Below, piece after piece: positions 26,512 to 35,957 of a stretch of DNA of 64,000 bases. The stretch comes from CAVPUA01 sp963828015. GTDB lineage: Bacteria; Actinomycetota; Actinomycetes; Mycobacteriales; Jatrophihabitantaceae. The notes under the pieces were generated by a model. That model was not told where the DNA came from. It did not search any database and saw only the letters and a program-made list of their open reading frames with translations. Each line of letters starts with the position of its first letter. The stretch's first letter is position 1. The stretch lies in assembly GCA_963828015.1 (NCBI GenBank), contig CAWHCD010000004.1, positions 868,001 through 932,000 on the forward strand, written 5' to 3'. A program made the translations under genes and the position numbers.

Positions 26512-26985
26512 CTAGGTGATGATGCGGCGTCCGCGCAGCTGGTCGCCGATCGGGCCCTGCTCCCAGCGGGCGTCGTAGAGGCTGACCTGAACCCGGTGCA
26601 GCGCGGCGCTCTGCGAGAGTTTGGCCGGGGGCTTGGCCGGACGCCCGCGGCTGTCGCGGGCGATCAGGGAGGCGTCAGTGAAGGTCAGTTCGTCAACCGG
26701 TAGCACCCCTTGGGCGCGGCGGTGCTGCAGCCCGGTGATCGAGTCCCAGGGGATGTGCAAGGCATAGCTGTCGCGCTGGACCTCCAACCCATCGCCGAGG
26801 ATGGTCAGCGTGCGCAGTCGCACCCGGTAGAGCTGGGCTCCCGCGAGCAGGGCGGCGGCCAGCACGGCAATCGGGATGCCAAGGGCTCGATCGTGGATCG
26901 TCAGCCCGAGGGCGATACCCAGCAGCAATGGCACCGGCAGGCTCGTGACGAGGGCCGGGATCCATCGCAATCGCATCCGAGGCAC
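26512..26985 (-). CDS. Small membrane protein with a PH-like domain
   Basis: 157 residues. Two hydrophobic segments near the N-terminus (about 9-28 and 35-52) are separated by a short loop, followed by a beta-rich soluble part (TILGDGLEVQRDSYALHIPW), as in bacterial PH-domain membrane proteins. Function unknown. The GTG start is 6 nt after TAACCT, with no Shine-Dalgarno sequence. The 94-nt gap to the VOC gene shows nothing recognisable. Confidence 0.7.
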   Translation of the reverse strand: MPRMRLRWIPALVTSLPVPLLLGIALGLTIHDRALGIPIAVLAAALLAGAQLYRVRLRTLTILGDGLEVQRDSYALHIPWDSITGLQHRRAQGVLPVDELTFTDASLIARDSRGRPAKPPAKLSQSAALHRVQVSLYDARWEQGPIGDQLRGRRIIT

Positions 26986-26997
26986 GTCGCGAGGTTA
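26986..26997 (-). promoter_or_regulatory. -10 box TAACCT before the PH-like gene
   Basis: On the minus strand TAACCT (26997-26992) is followed by 6 nt and the GTG at 26985, consistent with a leaderless transcript. Confidence 0.45.
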
Positions 26998-27005
26998 GTC
27001 CACCG

Positions 27006-29336
27006 TCAGTGGGTGACCGCGTCCACGAGCAGCTCATAGCGTGGGTTGGCCATCCCGAGGTGGCCGCCGAACTCGCCCACCCGGCCCTGCGCGCGCATGA
27101 CCGTTCCGGGCTGGATCCCGGGAATCGTCGTCCGTCCGAGGAAGAGCAGCCGTATTCCGCCGCTCTGATCGAAGAGCTGTACCTCCAGCGAGCGCCCGGC
27201 CACACTGCCGACCTGCACGACCTTGACCCGGCCCTCGATCACGACCTGCTCGCGGGCATGGACCGAACTGATCGGGGTCACGCCGTCCGTCGGAGTGTCC
27301 GGCGCGCTGGCCATGGCCTGGGCGGGCAAGGGGCTGGGGACGCGAGTCTCCGGTGCCTGGGTCTGCTCGAGCTGATCCTCCAGTTTGGCGTTCAGAGTCG
27401 TATCGAAGGGCACGATGGTGGCCGCGACGTGGGGGAGACGGCCCAAGGCCTCCGCGATCCGATCGGCGGTCCGATCGTGCAGCAATCGCTGTGAGATGCG
27501 CGGAAAAGTCCGGCGGGGCAACAGCGCGGTGACCTCGGACCGTTCGTTGGTGACCGTGTCCAGGGCCAGTTGGACCGCGCCGCGGACCAGTCGCCGGTCG
27601 GCGCATTCGATCACTCGCAGCGGCACCCGATCAGCCAGGCCATGCGCGATCCACTCGCGCTCGAGCTGGTTGGATTCGACGTTGTCGAGGGAGAAGTGGA
27701 CCGCGACCAGATCGGTCGGACGCAGGCTGCCGGCGTACCTCAAGGCGCGGAGGACGGCCAGGTCCAGGCGGTCGACGAAGACGAGCACGACGTGGCGGGC
27801 GTAGTGCGCACGGGTGGGCTCGGCCAGGCCGGCCGCGGTGACCAGCTCTAGCGCCCGGGCCTCTCGGCGGTACTGGCGATTGAGCCGGACCAACAACAGC
27901 CAGCCGAGCGGAAAGAGAATCAGCACCAGCCACGCGCCCTCGGTGAACTTCACGACGGCGAAGATCAGCACCACCAGGCCCGACACGACCCCGCCGGCGA
28001 AGTTGATCGCCCGGCGTCGGTGCCAGCCGGATTCGCGGGCGCGACTGTGGTACTTGGCCATGCCGAGGCCGGCCATCATGAAGCCGGTGAAGACGCCGAT
28101 CGCGTAGAACGGCACGAGCGCGTTCACGTTGGCACCGACGGCCAATAGCAGCGCCAGCGCCGCCACGGTCAGCACGATGATGCCGTTGCTGAACGCCAGC
28201 CGATGGCCGCGGCGGGTCAGCTGGCGGGGCAGGAAGGAGTCTTCGGCCACGAAGCTGGCCAGGTACGGGAACCCGGTGAACGGCGTGTTCGCGCCCGTGA
28301 TCAGGATCAACGCCGTCGCTACCTGAACCAGGATGTGGCCGACGTTTCCGTACCAGCTGTCGCCGAACGCCGCGTCCGCGACCTGGCTGATCACCGTCGG
28401 CGAGCCGTTCGTATACGGCGTTGCGTGCGTCTGCCAGGCCAGGAAGCTGATGCCGAGGACGAGGCTGCCCAGCAGGACGCTCATGATCGACAACGTGCGG
28501 CGGGCGTTGACGCCTTCGGGCTTCTTGAACGCGCTGACGCCGTTGGAGATCGCCTCGAGCCCGGTCAGCGACGATCCGCCGTTGGCAAACGCCTTGAGCA
28601 GCACGAAGATCGCGGCGAAGGACAGGATGGCGTGGTCCTTGTTGGTCACCGGGATCATGCCCGGCTGGGTGGTGAACTGCGGCAGATCACCGAAGATCTC
28701 GCGCAACACCCCGACCACGATGACCAGGCCACCCATGACGATGAAGAAGTATGTCGGGAACGCGAAGGCCTTGCCGGCCTCACGAATGCCGCGCAGGTTC
28801 CCGTAGGCCAGGATCAGCACGAGTACGACAGTGATCGTGAGCGCGATGTCCGGGCCGCGCAGGCTCGGCACGATCGAGGAGATCGCGGCGACGCCGGCCG
28901 CCGCCTGTACGGCCACCGTCACGATGTAGTCGATCATCAACGCGACCGCGGCGATCTGGGCCACCCGGGGCCCGAAGTTCTCGCGCGCGACGACGTAGGA
29001 TCCGCCGGCCTTGGTGTAGACCGTGACGACTTCGCGGTAGGACAACGTCATCAGGATCAACACGGCGAGGACGGCGCCGGTCAACGGCATCAGGATGTGG
29101 AAGCCGGTGAAGCCGAACACCGCGAGCAGCGCGATCAGCATCTCCTCCGACCCGTAGGCGGAGGAGGATATGCAGTCGCTGGACAGAACCCCCAAGGCCG
29201 CCTTCTTGCTCAACCGTTCGTCGTGGAGGTTCTCGGTTACCAGCGGCGGTCCGAGCAGGAGCCGCTTGGCCCGATAGGGCAGTCGTTCGGGAACGTTTAC
29301 GGGCTCGCGGCCCACCAGGGTTACCTCGGTCGTCAC
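27006..29336 (-). CDS. KimA-like APC-superfamily potassium transporter with a C-terminal OB-fold
   Basis: 776 residues. About 12 TM helices span roughly 50-480. The first helix motif LSKKAALGVLSSDCISSSAYG resembles the KimA (YdaO) potassium/proton symporter, and ALMIDYIVTVAVQAAAG keeps the Asp-xxx-Thr spacing used for potassium binding there (recalled, not aligned). A cytosolic alpha/beta region (about 500-660) follows. The last 82 residues (695-776) read as an OB-fold (VVIEGRVKVVQVGSVAGRSL), an odd fusion. The GTG start overlaps the stop of a small membrane ORF. An amino-acid permease is the alternative; adjacency to kdpDE favours potassium. Confidence 0.85.
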   Translation of the reverse strand: MTTEVTLVGREPVNVPERLPYRAKRLLLGPPLVTENLHDERLSKKAALGVLSSDCISSSAYGSEEMLIALLAVFGFTGFHILMPLTGAVLAVLILMTLSYREVVTVYTKAGGSYVVARENFGPRVAQIAAVALMIDYIVTVAVQAAAGVAAISSIVPSLRGPDIALTITVVLVLILAYGNLRGIREAGKAFAFPTYFFIVMGGLVIVVGVLREIFGDLPQFTTQPGMIPVTNKDHAILSFAAIFVLLKAFANGGSSLTGLEAISNGVSAFKKPEGVNARRTLSIMSVLLGSLVLGISFLAWQTHATPYTNGSPTVISQVADAAFGDSWYGNVGHILVQVATALILITGANTPFTGFPYLASFVAEDSFLPRQLTRRGHRLAFSNGIIVLTVAALALLLAVGANVNALVPFYAIGVFTGFMMAGLGMAKYHSRARESGWHRRRAINFAGGVVSGLVVLIFAVVKFTEGAWLVLILFPLGWLLLVRLNRQYRREARALELVTAAGLAEPTRAHYARHVVLVFVDRLDLAVLRALRYAGSLRPTDLVAVHFSLDNVESNQLEREWIAHGLADRVPLRVIECADRRLVRGAVQLALDTVTNERSEVTALLPRRTFPRISQRLLHDRTADRIAEALGRLPHVAATIVPFDTTLNAKLEDQLEQTQAPETRVPSPLPAQAMASAPDTPTDGVTPISSVHAREQVVIEGRVKVVQVGSVAGRSLEVQLFDQSGGIRLLFLGRTTIPGIQPGTVMRAQGRVGEFGGHLGMANPRYELLVDAVTH

Positions 29337-29536
29337 AGTTGATCCACGCTCACTCGGTGTGTCGTCGCCGGTGGATTGACCGGTCCGGCCGGTTCAGGGA
29401 AGGCCTTGCGGCTTCGGTTCTCGATCGAAGGCGGAGTCGGTGCGGGTGCGCTCAGGCGCGCCAGCAAGCGGGACAGCATGAACCAGCCCGTCGCGATGGC
29501 CACCATCGCGAGGCCAAAGTTGATCTCGGCCACCAC
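29333..29536 (-). CDS. Small single-TM protein coupled to the potassium transporter
   Basis: About 67 residues: one predicted TM helix (INFGLAMVAIATGWFMLSRL) followed by a Pro-rich cytosolic or external tail. A gggagg site lies 7 nt before the GTG at 29536. The stop overlaps the transporter start by GTGA, so the two are very likely co-translated. No family recognised. By position it could be a small accessory subunit, comparable in role (not sequence) to KdpF. Confidence 0.6.
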   Translation of the reverse strand: MVAEINFGLAMVAIATGWFMLSRLLARLSAPAPTPPSIENRSRKAFPEPAGPVNPPATTHRVSVDQL

Positions 29537-29616
29537 CGCCGTACCTCCCGCCCTCAGCACCGATCCAACGTCGCCAAACGGTCCGGTGGGGACGCTCGCA
29601 CGGAGCCCTCACGGGG

Positions 29617-29656
29617 CATTCACGCGTTCCTCACGGTCGCGGCGGTTGCGTGAATG
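29617..29656. promoter_or_regulatory. Inverted repeat between divergent potassium genes
   Basis: CATTCACGC (29617-29625) and GCGTGAATG (29648-29656) form a perfect 9-bp inverted repeat with half-site centres 31 bp apart, in the region between the transporter pair and kdpD. It could be an operator for KdpE or another regulator. Confidence 0.45.
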
Positions 29657-29691
29657 TCGGATAACTGACGACCAGCGAGCAGGATGATGAC

Positions 29692-32192
29692 GTGAGCACG
29701 CGCGGGACCCTGCGGGTCTACCTCGGCGCTGCCCCTGGCGTGGGCAAGACGTTCGCGATGCTCGACGAAGCGCGCCGCCGTCGTGAGCGGGGGGCCGATG
29801 TCGTGGTCGCCTTCGTCGAGACTCACGGCCGGGTCCACACCGCCGAACTGCTCGACGGGCTCGAGGTGGTTCCCCGACGGGCAATGGGCCATCGGGGGGC
29901 CGCGTTCGAGGAACTCGACCTGGCGGCGGTGTTGGCCCGGCGCCCGCGTATCGCGCTGGTCGACGAACTGGCGCACACCAACGTGCCGGGCAGCGCGAAC
30001 GAGAAGCGGTGGCAGGACGTGGAGGCGATGCTCGATGCCGGCATCGACGTCCTCAGCACACTGAACATCCAGCACCTGGAGTCACTCAACGACGTCGTCA
30101 CCCAGATCACCGGGGTCCCGCAGCGCGAGACGGTTCCCGACGCGGTGGTGCGGGCCGCCGAGCAGGTCGAGCTGGTCGACATGACCCCCGAGGCACTGCG
30201 GCGGCGAATGGCCCACGGCAACATCTACGCCCCGGAGAAGATCGACGCCGCACTCGGCAACTATTTCCGGCCTGGGAACCTGACCGCGCTGCGCGAACTC
30301 GCGTTGCTGTGGGTCGCCGACTCGGTCGAGGAGGGGATGCAGCGTTATCGCGATCAGCACGGCATCACCGGCCAGTGGGAGACCCGCGAACGGATCGTCG
30401 TCGCCCTCACCGGTGGCCCCGAAGGCGATGCGCTGATCCGACGGGCCGCGCGGATCAGCGCCCGAACGGTGGGTGCGGATCTGTTGGCCGTGCACGTGGA
30501 ACGCAGCGACGGCCTGCTCGGCACCGGAGTGGCCGCCCTGGTGTCGCAGCGGTTGTTGGTCGAGTCGTTGGGCGGCAGCTACCACTCGGTGGTCGGCGAT
30601 GATGTACCCAAGGCGCTACTGACGTTTGCCCGTAGCGTCGACGCGACCCAGATCGTGCTCGGGGTGTCGCGGCGTCGGCCCTGGTCGGCGGCGTTGCTGG
30701 GTCCAGGGACCAGTGCGCGCGTGACCAGCGAATCCGGGCCGATCGACGTACACATGGTCACGCACGACTACATCGGCCGCGGCCTCGGTCTGCCGCCGTT
30801 GGGGCGAGGGCTGCCCGCCCGGCGCCGGCTGATGGGCTTCGCCGCCGCCGCGCTCATGCTGATCGTGCTGACCGTGGTGCTCTCGGCCCTGCGTACGGAT
30901 CTGTCCTTTGCCAGTGACGTATCGCTCTACCTGCTGGCGGTGATCATCACGAGTCTGATCGGCGGTTTCTACCCGGCCGTGGTGTGCGCACTCGCGGGCA
31001 GTGTGCTGCTCAACTACTTCTTCGCCCCTCCGCTGCACACGTTCACGATCGCCGAGCGCAACAACGTCATCGCATTGATCATCTTTCTGCTGGTGGCCGG
31101 ACTGGTCTCCCGAGTCGTCGACCTCGCCGCCCGCCGGTCGGCCCAGGCCGCCCGAGCCAGCGCCGAGGCCGAGACCATGTCGGCCCTGGCCGGCAGTCTG
31201 CTTCGCGGCGGTGATGCGCTGCCGGCCCTGCTCGACCGGGTCCGCGAGACGTTCAGCATGCGCAGCGTGAGCCTGTTGGAACGTCGCGACGGCGCGTGGG
31301 TCAGCATCGCGTCGGTCGGCATCGACGCGCCGGCGACCCCGGCGCAGGGCGACAGCGCGGCCGAGATCGGCGAGGCCCAGACGCTGGCGCTGCGCGGACA
31401 CTCCTTGCCGGCAGAGGACCAACGGGTGCTGGCGGCGTTCGCGGCCCAGGTCGGGCTGGCCTATCGCCAGCGGCAGTTGGCGGAGGCGGCGAGCGCGGTG
31501 GAGCCGCTGGCCCAGTCCGAGCGCGCCCGCACGGCGCTGCTCAACGCGGTGAGCCACGACCTGCGCACGCCGATCGCCTCGGCCAAAGCTTCGGTGTCGA
31601 GCTTGCGGGCGGCTGACGTGGCCTGGTCCGACGCGGATCGCAGTGAGCTGCTGGCAACGGCCGACGAGGCGCTGGACCGGCTCACCGACCTGGTCACCAA
31701 CTTGCTCGACCTGTCGCGCCTGCAGGCCGGGGTCCTCCCGGTGCTGTGCGCACCGGTCGGGCTCGATGACGTCGTTGCCCGCGCGCTGGATCACGCACTG
31801 ACTCAGGGCCAGGTAGATGTCGACGTGCCGGCCGATCTTCCCGAGGTCTCCGCGGACGCCGGCCTGCTCGAGCGGGTGATCGCCAACCTCGTCCAGAACG
31901 CCGCGCGCTATTCGCCGGATGGCGTGGCCGTGCTGTTGGCCGCGAGCGAACATGACGGCCGCGTGGAACTTCGGGTGGTCGACCGAGGGCCGGGTATCGA
32001 CCGAGCGGACGCGGCCCGCGTCTTCGCCGCGTTCCAACGCCTCGACGACTCCCCGACGGCCGGTGCCGGAGTGGGACTCGGTCTGGCCATCGCCCGGGGC
32101 TTCGCAGAGGCCATGGGCGGCACGGTCACCGCCGAAGAGACGCCCGGCGGCGGCGCGACGATGGTGGTCAGCCTGCACGCCGCGGTCGGCCG

Positions 32193-32196
<4 letters not shown>
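29692..32196 (+). CDS. kdpD: Osmosensitive potassium-channel sensor kinase KdpD
   Basis: A membrane histidine kinase of 834 residues. Order: KdpD N-terminal domain (about 1-225) with Walker A GAAPGVGKT at 12-20 and Walker B LVDELAHTN; Usp-like domain (about 234-365); four TM helices (about 378-474); GAF-like region; HisKA with His622 in AVSHDLRTPIAS; HATPase with NLVQNAARYSPDG and GAGVGLGLAIARG. GTG start with an agga site. It overlaps kdpE by ATGA. The usual targets kdpFABC are absent here. The SxS/FTAxY c-di-AMP motif I recall from S. aureus KdpD is not evident in the Usp domain. Confidence 0.95.
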
Positions 32197-32867
<671 letters not shown>

Positions 32868-32940
32868 CCGGCTCTGGCCTGGCCGGGGCCTGAGCGTGAT
32901 CTGACTTTCCTGGGTGATACGCGCAAAAATGGGTCACGCG

Positions 32941-33579
32941 ATGAACACCGAGACCCTGGAGCGACCGAGCGAGAACGACAGCGCTCAAGCGCCCCGTCCT
33001 CGGTTGAGGCTCTCGCTGACCCAGGTCATTGCCAGCGGCCTGGCCGCGGTCACCGCGACGCTCATCGCCCGCTACCTCGGGCTGACCGGGACGCTCGTCG
33101 GGGCCGCCCTGGCCAGTGTGATCACCGTCAGCGGCAGCGCGATCTACGCCCATTCGATCAACCGGACACGCCAGCGAGTGCGGCCCGGCGCCCTCACCGA
33201 CCCGATCGTCGCGCCCGAAATAACCTCGGCGCCGCCCACCGCGCCGGGCTGGTCCTGGCGTCACTTCGCCTTGCTGTGCTCCGCTCTGTTCCTGCTCGTA
33301 CTCGGCGTCATCGCCGGAGCGCAGCTGGTGGCTGGTCGTCCGATCAACCAGGTACTGCAGGGCCCGCCCCAGACCGTCACGGTCACCACCCACCCGACGC
33401 AGGTCGTCACCGAGGTTGTCGTGCCGACCACGGTCACCGTCACCACCACCGTGCCCGCGAGTCCGCCCACTGGTCCGAGCAGCCCGGCTCCGACCAGCAC
33501 CCCAACGCCAACTCCCACGCCGACGCCCACCCCGACGTCATCGGCGACCGGTGCGACGGCCAGCGCCACCACGCCGTGA
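32941..33579 (+). CDS. Membrane protein with a Thr/Pro-rich tail, unknown function
   Basis: About 212 residues from the ATG at 32941; in-frame ATG 32929 and GTG 32914 are alternatives and none has a clear ribosome-binding site. The soluble N-terminus is followed by hydrophobic segments (LTQVIASGLAAVTATLIARY, and about 50-75), a third TM (FALLCSALFLLVLGVIAGAQ) and an extracytoplasmic tail rich in Val/Thr/Pro ending in Thr-Pro repeats. I recall similar proteins of unknown function in other Actinobacteria. Confidence 0.75.
   Translation: MNTETLERPSENDSAQAPRPRLRLSLTQVIASGLAAVTATLIARYLGLTGTLVGAALASVITVSGSAIYAHSINRTRQRVRPGALTDPIVAPEITSAPPTAPGWSWRHFALLCSALFLLVLGVIAGAQLVAGRPINQVLQGPPQTVTVTTHPTQVVTEVVVPTTVTVTTTVPASPPTGPSSPAPTSTPTPTPTPTPTPTSSATGATASATTP
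33496..33540 (+). repeat. Thr-Pro codon repeat
   Basis: A run of alternating Thr and Pro codons (ac[n] cc[n]) encodes a flexible tail of the preceding membrane protein. This is low-complexity coding sequence, probably prone to length variation. Confidence 0.7.
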
Positions 33580-33605
33580 TCACCGGTCGACGCCGGTTAG
33601 TCCCT

Positions 33606-33618
33606 TAGACTGACGACT
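33606..33618 (+). promoter_or_regulatory. -10 box TAGACT before glmS
   Basis: TAGACT (33606-33611) ends 7 nt before the GTG start of glmS. There is no Shine-Dalgarno sequence and the Cys2 codon follows directly, so a leaderless transcript is likely. No glmS ribozyme is present. Confidence 0.55.
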
Positions 33619-35464
33619 GTGTGCGGAATCGTCGGCTACGTAGGTGATCGCCCGGCATTGGGCGTCGTCGTCGAAGGGCTGCGCCGGCTGGAATACCGCG
33701 GCTATGACTCGGCCGGCGTCGCGCTGTATCGACGGCGACATCCTGCGGGTGGCCAAGAAGGCCGGCCGGATCGAGAACCTCGACAAGATCCTGGCCGAGG
33801 AAGTGCTGTCCGGCTCGAGCGGCATCGGGCACACCCGCTGGGCCACCCACGGGGCGCCCAACGACCTCAACGCCCATCCGCACGTGGACGCCGCCGGCCG
33901 GGTCGCCGTCGTGCACAACGGGATCATCGAGAACTTCGCCGAGTTGCGCGCCGAACTCGAAGCCGACCGGGTCGAGTTCCGGAGTGAGACCGACACCGAG
34001 GTCGTCGCCCACCTGCTCGGTCGTCAGCTCAGTGAGTACGGCGGCGGCCTGGCGGACGCCCTGCGCGCGGTCTGTCTGCGGCTCGAGGGTGCGTTCACGC
34101 TGGTCGCCGTCGACCGCGAGCAGCCCGACTCGATCGCCGCGGCCCGTCGCAACTCCCCGCTCGTACTCGGCGTCGGCGACGGCGAGATGTTCCTGGGCAG
34201 CGACGTCGCCGCGTTCATCGAGTTCACCCGCGAGGCCGTCGAGCTGGGTCAGGATCAGGTCGTCGAGATCGACCGCACCGGCTACCGGGTCACCGACTTC
34301 GCGGGCAATCCCGTCGACGGTAAGCACTTTCACATCAACTGGGACCTCGCCGCCGCCGAGAAGGGTGGCTACGACTTCTTCATGCTGAAGGAGATCCAGG
34401 AGCAGCCCAAGGCCGTCGCCGACACCTTGATCGGCCACCTCGTCGACGGGCGGATCGTCCTGGACGAGCAGCGTCTGGACACCCAGGAGCTGCGCGACAT
34501 CGACAAGGTCTTCGTCGTCGCCTGCGGCACGGCCTATCACTCGGGGCTCATCGCCAAACACGCCATCGAGCACTGGACGCGGATCCCGGTCGAGGTCGAG
34601 ATGGCCTCGGAGTTCCGTTACCGCGACCCGGTGCTGGACCGGCAGACGCTGGTCGTGGCGATCAGCCAGTCGGGCGAGACCGCCGACACGCTCGAGGCCG
34701 TGCGGTACGCGATCAGCCAGCGGGCCAAGGTGCTCGCGGTCTGCAACACCAACGGGGCGCAGATCCCGCGCGAGTCCGACGCCGTGCTCTATACCCACGC
34801 CGGTCCCGAGATCGGAGTGGCCGCGACCAAGACGTTCACCGCGCAGGTGGCGGCGGTCGAGTTGCTCGGACTGGCGCTGGCGCAGGCGCGGGGCACCAAG
34901 TACGGCGATGAGATCGTGCGCGAATACGAGATGCTCGCCCACGCCCCGGAGTTGATCCGGCAGACGCTGGCCGTGGTCGACCCGGTGCGCGAGTTGGCCC
35001 GCGAGATCGCCTTGTCCAAGGCCGTGCTCTTCCTCGGTCGCGGGCTGGGCTACCCGGTCGCCCTGGAGGGCGCGCTGAAGCTCAAGGAGCTCGCCTACAT
35101 GCATGCCGAGGGTTTTCCGGCCGGCGAGCTCAAGCACGGCCCGATCGCGCTGGTCGAGGCCGGGCTGCCGGTCGTCATCGTGATGCCGTCCCCGCGGGGC
35201 CGGGCGCTGCTGCACCAGAAGATGCTCTCCAACATCGCCGAGGTGAACGCGCGGGGTGCGCGCACGATCGTCATCGCCGAGGAGGGTGACCGGGCCGCCC
35301 GCCTGCAGGCCGCGCACCTGATCGAGGTTCCGGCCACGCCGACCCTGCTGGCACCGTTCGTGACGACGATTCCGTTGCAGGTGCTCGCCGCCGAGATCGC
35401 GCAGGCGCGCGGCTTCGACGTCGACAAGCCCCGCAACCTGGCCAAGTCCGTCACCGTCGAGTAA
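33619..35464 (+). CDS. glmS: Glucosamine-6-phosphate synthase, apparent +1 frameshift after codon 36
   Basis: Makes glucosamine-6-phosphate from fructose-6-phosphate and glutamine, the first step to UDP-GlcNAc. The N-terminal nucleophile is Cys2 (MCGIVGYVG), then EYRGYDSAGVAL. After Leu36 (ending at 33726) the frame breaks: skipping one base (T33727) restores IDGDILRVAKKAGRIENL and the rest, with HTRWATHG, two SIS domains (SQSGETADTLEA) and the C-terminal KPRNLAKSVTVE. The restored length is 614 residues against 609 in E. coli. The enzyme should be essential, so an assembly error is likeliest; a real mutation or recoding cannot be excluded. Confidence 0.94.
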
Positions 35465-35475
35465 GGCGGGTTCCG

Positions 35476-35487
35476 TACGCTCATACG
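35476..35487 (+). promoter_or_regulatory. -10 box TACGCT before the cupin gene
   Basis: TACGCT (35476-35481) ends 6 nt before the GTG at 35488, in a region without a ribosome-binding site. Confidence 0.45.
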
Positions 35488-35892
35488 GTGTCTCTTGACC
35501 CGCTTGCCCTGGGCATGGTCCCGCACCCTGAGGGTGGCTGGTATCGCGAGACCTGGCGGCACGACACCATGGTCGAGACCGCACGCGGTGCGCGCCGGCT
35601 GGTGACCTGTGTGGCGTTCCTGCTCGAACCCGGCCAGCGTTCGGAGTGGCACCGGGTGGCAGCCGACGAGCTCTGGCTCTGGCAAGGCGGCGGCGCGCTG
35701 CAGCTACGAGTGGGTGGGTTCGAGGACCGGCCCGTTCCCGGCGCCGTCGTCGAGTTGCGCGAGGGCGGCCAGTACCTCGTGCGGGCCGACGAATGGCAAT
35801 CAGCGGTGCCGCTCGAGGACGAGACCTGCCTGGTCGCCTGCGTGGTATCGCCCGGTTTCGAGTTCGCCGACTTCACCCTCGCCGGCGATTAG
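35488..35892 (+). CDS. Cupin-domain protein, DUF985/cupin_5 type
   Basis: A 134-residue single-domain cupin. The N-terminal MVPHPEGGWYRETWRHD and the metal-region SEWHRVAADELWLWQGGG match the cupin_5 family, some members of which act on sugars; no firm function is known. Leaderless GTG start. It stands between glmS and the reductase gene. Confidence 0.85.
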   Translation: MSLDPLALGMVPHPEGGWYRETWRHDTMVETARGARRLVTCVAFLLEPGQRSEWHRVAADELWLWQGGGALQLRVGGFEDRPVPGAVVELREGGQYLVRADEWQSAVPLEDETCLVACVVSPGFEFADFTLAGD

Positions 35893-35943
35893 CGGCACTC
35901 CGCTGGGTGGACCGGGCCTGTTCCGTGACTACCGGAGGGCCGC

Positions 35944-35957
35944 TAGGCTCACTGCTC
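35944..35957 (+). promoter_or_regulatory. -10 box TAGGCT before the ferredoxin-NADP reductase gene
   Basis: TAGGCT (35944-35949) ends 8 nt before the GTG at 35958, with no Shine-Dalgarno sequence. Confidence 0.5.

Noticed and set aside
27009..29342. Plus-strand frames opposite the potassium transporter (161 to 379 codons)
   Set aside because: Shadow frames; the minus-strand frame has a consistent 12-TM transporter sequence.
30391..30780. c-di-AMP-binding motif in the KdpD Usp domain
   Set aside because: The SxS and FTAxY residues I recall from S. aureus KdpD are not found; the region reads VALTGGPEGDALIRR instead.
33480..33560. Thr-Pro codon repeat as a CRISPR-like array
   Set aside because: The short period lies within an open frame and encodes a Thr/Pro-rich tail; there are no spacers.
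33580..33618. glmS ribozyme/riboswitch
   Set aside because: Only 39 nt separate the previous stop from the glmS start, far too short, and a -10 box abuts the start.
33605..35584. 659-codon open frame antisense to glmS
   Set aside because: GC-driven antisense frame with repetitive Arg/Asp/Leu composition and no recognisable domain.
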